From the NCBI GenBank assembly GCA_029821235.1, contig JALGTT010000014.1, positions 1 to 14,197 of the forward strand: a DNA stretch of 14,197 nt, written 5' to 3'. Of the stretch, positions 1 to 5,060 are shown piece after piece. Source of the stretch: Candidatus Hebobacteria bacterium (GTDB lineage Bacteria; Armatimonadota; Hebobacteria; Hebobacterales; Hebobacteraceae). The notes beneath the pieces are model-generated. The model saw nothing but the letters and a program-made list of their open reading frames with translations. It was not told the DNA's origin and made no database searches. Each line of letters opens with the position of its first letter. Positions within the stretch are counted from its first letter, which is position 1. The translations under genes and the position numbers were made by a program.

Positions 1-332
1 ACGAGGGGGCCGTGGTGTGCATCGAGGGCGAGCATCCAGTGGCTAGGTCGGCCGAGCCGACCGCCATGGCGGCCTCCGAAGGAGGCTTAGCCATCTACCC
101 GCCCATCTCCGCCATCAACGGGGGCCCGCCATTCCACCCGAACTGTGTCCACGTGCTCACGCCCTTTGTGGAGCGTCTGGCGATTGACGAGGAAAAGAAG
201 CGGGGCGTCGTCTCGCTCGATCTGCTCAATAAGTCTCCTGCCGAACTCCAGCGGCGCTTTCGCAAGGAGTTCCCGGGAATTGCGCGGGCCGCGGGAAAGC
301 CGGAGCTCGCACGGGCGGGGCGGGTAGGGTAA
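1..332 (+). CDS. C-terminal part of a phage head-morphogenesis-like protein (5' end outside window)
   Basis: The reading frame is open to the left edge of the window (in-frame codons from base 3) and stops at TAA 330-332, so this is the 3' end of a longer gene. The visible part contains GPPFHPNCVHVLTPFV (about nt 120-167). A 'GPP-HPNC-H-L-P' block is typical of the C-terminal end of the phage minor head / SPP1 gp7-like morphogenesis family, whose members help assemble the portal-proximal capsid. A charged helical tail follows, rich in Lys/Arg/Glu. The assignment rests on this single motif. Internal GTG/ATG codons exist, but none has a convincing ribosome binding site. With the phage-type repressor further right, it suggests prophage remnants in the left part of the window. 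Another DNA-processing or metal-binding protein with an HPNC motif cannot be excluded. Confidence 0.5.
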   Translation, partial: EGAVVCIEGEHPVARSAEPTAMAASEGGLAIYPPISAINGGPPFHPNCVHVLTPFVERLAIDEEKKRGVVSLDLLNKSPAELQRRFRKEFPGIARAAGKPELARAGRVG

Positions 333-560
333 TTGACCTGCACGCCGGTCGACTTCCAGCTCAGACGCAGGAAAAAGCCGCAGCATGCCTAACTACGGTA
401 GTGAGAGAGGGGGAAGGCCGGGCCTCCGGGAGGCGTTCCGCTCGCATGTCATAGTGAACCATTCATGTACTGACGGTGTCATACTCCTACGGGAAAGACC
501 CTTGGCTAGACTGGGAAGCATTCATGTTCAGCAGAAGATGAATACGGAGGGAGCGTGAGC

Positions 561-1385
561 ATGGCGGCCTCCAGACCACCCGTAGCGCTGGTTACTCGGT
601 TCGCCGACGCGCAGCTCAGTGCCATGCTCTCCGAGTTCGTTCGGATCATCAGCGCTGTCCTTGGACAGCAGTTGATTAGTGTCGTGCTGCACGGCGGAAT
701 TGCGTTCGACGACCTCGCCCCCGGATACGGCGATCTCGACTTCGTGGCTGTCACCGCAGACGAAGTGGGAGAGGAACTGGGCCAGCGACTGTCCGATGCT
801 CGACGTCCCTTGCGAGCCGGGGACTACGGAGTGCCGGGCACGATGGTGGAGGGGGCGTTCCTCCCCAGGAAGATGCTCGACCCCTCCGTTCCCGGCAAGG
901 CCTTCTGGTGGGGCACGAGCGGCGAACGTCCGTGGGATAGGAACAACCTGGGGTGGTTCGTGTGCAAGCAGATTCGCGAGCGAGGGATCGTGCTGTGGGG
1001 CGAGAACCTCAAGCAGGAGTTCCCTGAGCCGAGGCGCGATGACCTGTTGAGCGACACCTTGACAGCGTGCCAGCAAGGGCTCACCCATGGAAAGGGCGGG
1101 ACCCTTCATTCCATAGACTGGTTACTCACGGCGGCGCGGTCGCTGCAGTGGCTCAAGTGCGGAACGTTGAGTTCGAAGAGCGAAGCTGCCGACTGGGGTA
1201 CCCAAGACGCCAAAGGGGAATGGCGAAACCTGCTTCCTCGGGCGAAGAAGCTGCGGCTGAACCCGTCGCTGTTCGAGACGGGTGACACAAGAAGCTGGGT
1301 TGCCACTCTCACCGAGCCAATCCAGCAGGCGTGGCTTGAGGTGAAAGTGGCGGCGGGGAAAGCAGAACGCGGATGCGGCGAGTAG
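561..1385 (+). CDS. AadA-like nucleotidyltransferase (DUF4111-type C-terminal domain)
   Basis: This protein of about 274 residues has the nucleotidyltransferase fold signature near its N-terminus: VVLHGGIAFDDLAPGYGDLDFVAV, with Asp58 and Asp60 (numbered from ATG 561) as the expected metal ligands. In the family the consensus is GS...SDIDL; here the two Ser positions are Gly. The C-terminal half carries the helical pattern of aminoglycoside adenylyltransferases of the AadA type, including the segments FVCKQIRERGIVLWG and AARSLQWLKCGTLSSKSEAA. The family transfers AMP from ATP to a small hydroxylated substrate, but the substrate here cannot be read from sequence and true antibiotic resistance is not implied. 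GGAGG at 546-550 lies 10 nt from ATG 561 and only 4 nt from GTG 555, so I prefer 561. It is followed after 26 nt by a gene for a secreted protein, with no obvious functional link. Confidence 0.72.
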   Translation: MAASRPPVALVTRFADAQLSAMLSEFVRIISAVLGQQLISVVLHGGIAFDDLAPGYGDLDFVAVTADEVGEELGQRLSDARRPLRAGDYGVPGTMVEGAFLPRKMLDPSVPGKAFWWGTSGERPWDRNNLGWFVCKQIRERGIVLWGENLKQEFPEPRRDDLLSDTLTACQQGLTHGKGGTLHSIDWLLTAARSLQWLKCGTLSSKSEAADWGTQDAKGEWRNLLPRAKKLRLNPSLFETGDTRSWVATLTEPIQQAWLEVKVAAGKAERGCGE

Positions 1386-1411
1386 CACAAGCACCGTATG
1401 GAGGGATTGCC

Positions 1412-2398
1412 ATGAGTGCACCGGGGACTGTGGCGTTTCTGGCAGTAGGCATTCTCCTGTGGGGGCTTTGTACATCAGCGGCGACTCCCCCCTCGGCTGC
1501 TGCCGAACCGACAGGCAAAGTGCAGCCAGCGGGGGCGTCCCAGGAGCTGATAGTATGCGGCGGCGATGAGGTCTACATCCTTGACCTCTCACAACAAGAG
1601 AACGGAAGCCCGAAGAAGGTGTGGAGCTGGAGGGCCGCGGGTCGACCAGAACTCACCAAAGATGTGTTTCCACTTGGCTGGGAGTTCAACGATTCTACCG
1701 AATGCAAACCGGTGGACGGCGGTAGCAAGGTGCTGATTGCGTGTGACACCCAAGGCATCGCACTTGTGGAGCGCGCAACGGGCCGCGCGCTATTCTACGC
1801 CAATGTCGAGAGCGCTCACTCCGCCGAAATGCTACCCGGAAACAGAGTGGCGGTGGCGGGCTCAGGATACCAAGGCACTGCGACGCCGCGGAATGCCGAT
1901 AGCCTCACGGTCTTTGAGGCCGTGGGACCCGGCAAGGAAGTCTGCCGAGCCGCGCTCCCAGGCGGCCACGGTGTGGTGTGGGACTCCGGCCGGCAAATGC
2001 TGTGGGCGCTTTCCAGCGGCGACATCAGGGCTTATCGGCTTTGGCGATGGGAATCGGATGAGCCATCTCTGGAGATGGTGCTCAGGGTCCGACTGCCAGA
2101 AGGCGGGGGGCATGACCTGAGCCCGGTACCGGGGAGCCCTCTGATGATGGTGACGACCGGCAATCACTGTTGGCTCTTCGATCCAGACACGCGTGAGTTC
2201 CGCCTCCACCCGTCACTGGGCGAGAAGCGCGGAGTCAAGTCTGTCTCGGTGAACGGCGCGACGCAGCAGATCGCCTATGTCCAGGCAGAAGGCGGCAATT
2301 GGTGGGCTGAGCGAGTGCGCCTCCTGAACCCGAATGACGAGCTCATACGGCCTGGGGAGCATGTCTACAAGGCACGCTGGAACGTACCCGCGAAGTAG
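1412..2398 (+). CDS. Secreted DUF6528-like protein, probable beta-propeller
   Basis: This product of 328 residues opens with a signal peptide: MSAPG, a hydrophobic stretch (VAFLAVGILLWGLCTSA), then an Ala/Pro-rich segment ending near AAA-EPTG, a plausible signal peptidase I site. The mature part has spaced motifs such as ELIVCGGDEVYILDL, GSKVLIACDTQGIALVERATG, HSAEMLPGNRVAVAGS, GGHGVVWDSGRQMLWALSSGDI and GNHCWLFDPDT. These repeats of a beta-strand followed by a turn are characteristic of WD40/YVTN-like propellers, and the order matches what I know of DUF6528 proteins. It is probably exported and may bind a ligand or polysaccharide; no catalytic residues are evident. ATG 1412 has GGAGGG at 1400-1405, a 6-nt spacing, and begins exactly at the signal peptide. 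The longer frame from GTG 1373 overlaps the preceding gene and is less likely. Confidence 0.68.
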   Translation: MSAPGTVAFLAVGILLWGLCTSAATPPSAAAEPTGKVQPAGASQELIVCGGDEVYILDLSQQENGSPKKVWSWRAAGRPELTKDVFPLGWEFNDSTECKPVDGGSKVLIACDTQGIALVERATGRALFYANVESAHSAEMLPGNRVAVAGSGYQGTATPRNADSLTVFEAVGPGKEVCRAALPGGHGVVWDSGRQMLWALSSGDIRAYRLWRWESDEPSLEMVLRVRLPEGGGHDLSPVPGSPLMMVTTGNHCWLFDPDTREFRLHPSLGEKRGVKSVSVNGATQQIAYVQAEGGNWWAERVRLLNPNDELIRPGEHVYKARWNVPAK

Positions 2399-2479
2399 GG
2401 GTATCATAGGTCCACAGAGACTCACGCCCTAGAGCTTTGCTGCCCCGTGCGCCACACCGTATGAGAAAGTGTAGGTTTG

Positions 2480-2590
2480 TCAAACATAGGTAACACCTGA
2501 GGTAGAGGGTTGCCAGTATTCGCTGAGCGCCTGGGCTGGGGTTTTCCAGCCGAGGGCGGCGTGGGGTCGTTGGGTGTTGTAGCGGCGGTT
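2480..2590 (-). pseudogene. Remnant of IS481/IS3-like transposase C-terminus
   Basis: Read on the - strand, this segment encodes YNTQRPHAALGWKTPAQAL followed by SEYWQPSTSGVTYV and a TGA stop at 2482-2480. 'YN-RPH-ALG-KTP' is the hallmark of the extreme C-terminus of DDE (rve) transposases of the IS481 and IS3 families. Immediately past the stop, the - strand reads GTGTTACCTATGTTTGACAA, which resembles the terminal region of such elements. Only about 37 codons survive. The frame continues upstream, but the sequence no longer resembles a transposase, and no catalytic DDE residues or second terminal repeat are seen. It is therefore a dead fragment marking a past insertion and deletion. Confidence 0.75.
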
Positions 2591-2731
2591 CCAGGAGGCG
2601 TTGCGGCGCCGGCCGCAGGGCGCGTCTGCTGAATGATCATCACTCCTCTCTCCTGAAAGCATTTTGCAAGACCCCGCTTGTCCCGACGGTTTCGAGGAGC
2701 GCAATCCCATTCAGAAACACCGGCATGGTCG

Positions 2732-3121
2732 TCACTCCCAGGCCCTGCAGGCGTAATCAGTCACCAATCCCGGGGGGCCGGCCGTGGCGAGAGGCCGGCC
2801 CCCCTTCGCCCTGGCGTAGGAGGGAGGGTGTACTTGTAGGCCGGAGGCCGGCGACGGCCGAGGGGTGTAGCCGCCGCCGACCCGCCCGGGATCTCTGTGC
2901 TGCACAGAGGAGTGCCCGGCCGGGTCCCCGGAGACGAGCGACACCGGATCCGTCCGGTCCTCGGTGCCGACGACTGCATCGGGATCGTCCTCGAGGACCC
3001 TCAGCTCAGCCAGCGCCATCTCAACCAGCCCCTCAATGAGCGCCTGGCGCGCCTCCTCCGACAGCACGCCTCTCGGCAGGCTCGGGCGGCTCATGGCGGT
3101 CTCAGCCCCCACCTGCGCCAT
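2732..3121 (-). CDS. Small unknown phage-type gene, second of a divergent pair
   Basis: I do not recognise this protein. The - strand frame from ATG 3121 has an alternative start at ATG 3094 (MSRPSLPRG...). It encodes a plausible helical domain, GVLSEEARQALIEGLVEMA followed by LAELRVLEDDPDA, and then about 70 residues of Pro/Gly/Arg-rich low-complexity sequence. That tail is probably translated intergenic DNA, so the original gene may have ended earlier. ATG 3121 is one base from the TGA of the preceding - strand gene (3125-3123), the spacing expected of translationally coupled genes. The gene lies downstream of the control region shared with the S24 repressor, where phage early genes usually sit. 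Its function is unknown, and the 3' end may be disrupted by the IS and hairpin region. Confidence 0.35.
   Translation of the reverse strand: MAQVGAETAMSRPSLPRGVLSEEARQALIEGLVEMALAELRVLEDDPDAVVGTEDRTDPVSLVSGDPAGHSSVQHRDPGRVGGGYTPRPSPASGLQVHPPSYARAKGGRPLATAGPPGLVTDYACRAWE
2772..2804. repeat. Perfect 12-bp GC inverted repeat (hairpin)
   Basis: Two 12-base arms, GGGGGGCCGGCC (2772-2783) and GGCCGGCCCCCC (2793-2804), are perfect reverse complements around a 9-nt loop. No T-run follows on either strand, so it is not a classical intrinsic terminator. It could be a factor-assisted terminator for the - strand genes to its right, or a dispersed intergenic palindrome. Confidence 0.6.
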
Positions 3122-3122
3122 C

Positions 3123-3390
3123 TCAGCCGTTCCCCTGCCGCGCCGCCCGGATCGCCTGGATCCGGGCGATGATCGTCTCGCACTCGGCGATGGTGAGGGG
3201 GGCGCGCGACCTTTCGGCCCCAGAGAGCGCTGTGGAAGGTGCCGAGCGCACGGGTGTCGGCGATCCATCGGCGCATTTCTGCCAGCGTCACGCCCGGCGT
3301 GTCCCGCCATAGTCGCCTCAGACGCTCCAGAAGTCGCCCGTTTGCAGGGGCATCGGCTGGTCGTTCACGTTGCTCTGTTGCGTTGCTCAT
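3123..3390 (-). pseudogene. Small unknown phage-type gene, frameshifted at a six-C run
   Basis: From ATG 3390 on the - strand the protein begins MSNATEQRERPADAPANGRL and continues LERLRRLWRDTPGVTLAEM and RRWIADTRALGTFHSALWG. It then loses sense in frame. Removing one base from the six-base homopolymer (G6 at 3197-3202 on the + strand) joins it to LTIAECETIIARIQAIRAAR, then QGNG and a TGA at 3125-3123. The repaired product is about 88 residues, helical and well formed at both ends. The family is unknown to me. The gene points away from the S24 repressor across a shared control region of about 110 bp, the layout of a phage lysogeny switch. The break could be a sequencing or assembly error in a homopolymer, a phase-variable tract, or real decay. 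Confidence 0.42.
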
Positions 3391-3501
3391 CGTTGTCCCC
3401 GCCACCTTTCGGCCTACTTGCTCCCACCTTGCTGCCTTTCTGTCACCAGGTCTCGAGATATCTTTTCACCCGTTCAGCTACTTTGTGCTAGAATGCTCGA
3501 C
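3391..3501. promoter_or_regulatory. Divergent control region of the repressor module
   Basis: This 111-bp segment separates the - strand small genes from the + strand repressor. Rightwards, TTCACC (3465-3470) and TAGAAT (3489-3494), spaced 18 bp, resemble -35 and -10 boxes. They would start transcription near 3501, directly at the repressor ATG 3502. No Shine-Dalgarno sequence precedes that ATG. The palindrome TCTCGAGA (3451-3458), followed by GATATC, is a candidate operator. These matches were made by eye and are short. Confidence 0.4.
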
Positions 3502-4214
3502 ATGAGACAACGGCGCGTGCGATTTAGCGAAGAGTTCGGTGCGTTTGTTCGTTCACGCCGGGATACGTTGGGCGACACTCAGTTGCGCTTTGCAGCCCGC
3601 CTCGGAGTGAGCGACTCGTACGTCTCCAAGATGGAATGGAACAGGGCATGGTGCCCGAGCACTCCAAGATCGTCGAGATGACCCGGGAGTCGGGCGAGGA
3701 TCCCGGCGAGTGGCTGGAGGCCGCCGGCTATGGCGAGGAAGAGGGCGAAGCCCCCGAGCCGCCTGTTCCGCTACCGCTGGAGGCGGAATCGGGCTATGTC
3801 CCCCGGCCGTCAGACAGCGCCCTGCCCGTTCTCGGAACCCTACGCGGCGGCGTGATGTGCATGCCCGAGGAAGAGTCGCCCACCGAGTGGTTCCCCTGCC
3901 TCGAGGAGCACGCCAAGGTTGCCGACTACGTGGTGCGGGTCATCGGTGACAGCCTGCACCCCCTCATCCTCGAGGGCGACTACGTCGCCGTGAAGAAGAC
4001 CTCGACCCCGCAGCCCGGCCAGATCGTCGTGGCGCGTGTGGGTGACGACGGAGACGTCATGATGAAGCGATACGTCGGCCGCCGAAAGGGCAAGGTCATC
4101 CTGGAGTCGGTCAACCCCATGTACCCGCCCATCCACGCCGACAAGGTAGAGGTCGTCGGGGTCGTGGTCTGGCAGCACCGTACCGGGGATACACTCAGGA
4201 GATTCGGGAGGTAG
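3502..4214 (+). pseudogene. HTH (XRE) + S24 LexA/CI-like repressor, split by a 5-bp duplication
   Basis: The N-terminal frame (ATG 3502, or 3493) encodes a helix-turn-helix: FGAFVRSRRDTLGDTQLRFA then ARLGVSDSYVSKME. The C-terminal frame (to TAG 4214) is an S24 peptidase domain with the nucleophile Ser in VIGDSLHP (codon 3951-3953) and the general-base Lys in VMMKRYVG (codon 4065-4067). The two parts lie in different frames because TGGAA is duplicated in tandem at 3632-3641. Deleting one copy restores SKMEQGMVPEHSKIV and a single protein of about 235 residues. Such proteins repress phage or mobile-element promoters and self-cleave upon RecA-ssDNA signalling. The cleavage dipeptide, normally Ala-Gly or Cys-Gly, appears here as Gly-Gly (3846-3851). 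The C-terminal part could restart at ATG 3636, but that ATG has no good ribosome binding site. Function is uncertain. Confidence 0.72.
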
Positions 4215-4317
4215 GAGGGGGCAGTCTCGCGCGAGGGGGGGCGTCGCAGTTGCACCATGCCCGTGCACTCGGACTACATTCGGCTTCGTCTGAACAGTAC
4301 AACGAGGGGAGGTTCGT

Positions 4318-4896
4318 ATGATGATCCTCAGTCGTAACGGGAAGGTTGTGCTTGCAACGCTGGCAGTCCTGGCCCTCGCCGTCACCGCCTACTCCGCGGG
4401 GAAGGCGTGGCCGCCGGCGCAGAAGGTGATGCGCGCAGAGCGCTTCGAACTTGTCGCTGCCGACGGTCAGGTCCGCGGGGCCATGTGGGTGCAGCCCGAC
4501 GGGACGCCGCGCGCCGTGCTGTACGACGAACACGGCCGCGAGCTGTGGGCCGCGCCTGCTCAGACGGAAGCAGCAACACAGGGCGCCTCTGCCCCCATCG
4601 TCAACGGGTGGCGGCGAGTCGCATCCTGGTCCGGAACCGGCCCGAAGAACACCGAGAAGTTCTTCGTCCGGGCTCCCTGGAAGATAGTATGGGACACCCG
4701 CCCGCACCCTCAATTCGGGAACATGAACTTCATCATCCACATCCACGGCGACAAAGGCATGCCCTACCTGGCCGCGAACGTGATCGGAGCCGACCAGGGC
4801 GAGACCATCCAGCATGAGTCGGGCACCTACTACCTCAAGATCAGCGGCTCGCAACCCTACACGATCACGGTGTATGAGAAGGTCGGTGCTAAGTGA
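4318..4896 (+). CDS. Secreted or membrane-anchored protein of unknown function
   Basis: This protein of 192 residues starts with a single hydrophobic segment after a short basic N-terminus (MILSRNGK then VVLATLAVLALAVTAYSAG), so it is exported or anchored by an uncleaved signal. Residues about 37-77 form a strand-rich module, RAERFELVAADGQVRGAMWV followed by QPDGTPRAVLYDEHGRELW. I recognise this as a recurring 'R-FELVD-DGKVR' element in proteins of several deep-branching environmental phyla. The C-terminal part (WKIVWDTRP... NMNFIIHIHGDKG... ESGTYYLKISGSQPYTITVY) looks like a beta-sandwich; paired lines of the type 'W-I-W' and 'YYL-I-G--PY-I-V' occur in secreted beta-sandwich domains. GGAGG at 4308-4312 lies 5 nt from ATG 4318; ATG 4321 is nearly as good. 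The function is unknown. It precedes cas3 by 164 bp but has no evident CRISPR role. Confidence 0.62.
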   Translation: MMILSRNGKVVLATLAVLALAVTAYSAGKAWPPAQKVMRAERFELVAADGQVRGAMWVQPDGTPRAVLYDEHGRELWAAPAQTEAATQGASAPIVNGWRRVASWSGTGPKNTEKFFVRAPWKIVWDTRPHPQFGNMNFIIHIHGDKGMPYLAANVIGADQGETIQHESGTYYLKISGSQPYTITVYEKVGAK

Positions 4897-5060
4897 GCAA
4901 CCCGCAACGCTTCATCTAGGGGCCGGGACGGCGGCCGGATTGAGCAACTGTGCCACGGCAGGCCCTCATGGCGGATGAAGAACGGGCACTGAGGGGCGAG
5001 GTTGGGATGGTCCCACCGGCGTGCGGGATACACGTATCTTCGCCGCGATGAGAGGCATCC

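Larger units (their letters stand above)
2399..3092. other. Gene-poor stretch with an IS fragment and GC hairpin
   Basis: No intact gene is supported here. From left to right it holds about 80 bp of unremarkable spacer, the right end of a transposase remnant read on the - strand (2480-2590), about 160 bp with nothing recognisable, a very strong GC hairpin (2772-2804), and GC-rich low-complexity sequence into which a small - strand frame (3121 leftwards) runs. A second short hairpin, CTCTGTG-CTG-CACAGAG, lies at about 2893-2909. Long open frames here are products of high GC content. Confidence 0.6.

Noticed and set aside
561..2398. A toxin-antitoxin or defence pair formed by the nucleotidyltransferase and its neighbour
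   Set aside because: The nucleotidyltransferase has the longer AadA-like architecture rather than that of a small MNT antitoxin. The neighbour is a secreted protein, not a HEPN partner.
2725..3039. + strand Arg/Pro-rich frame of 104 codons
   Set aside because: Low-complexity translation of GC-rich sequence opposite a - strand frame; no SD and no domain.
5002..5040. Promoter before cas3 (TTGGGA and GATACA, 19 bp apart)
   Set aside because: Spacing and hexamer matches are too poor to call.
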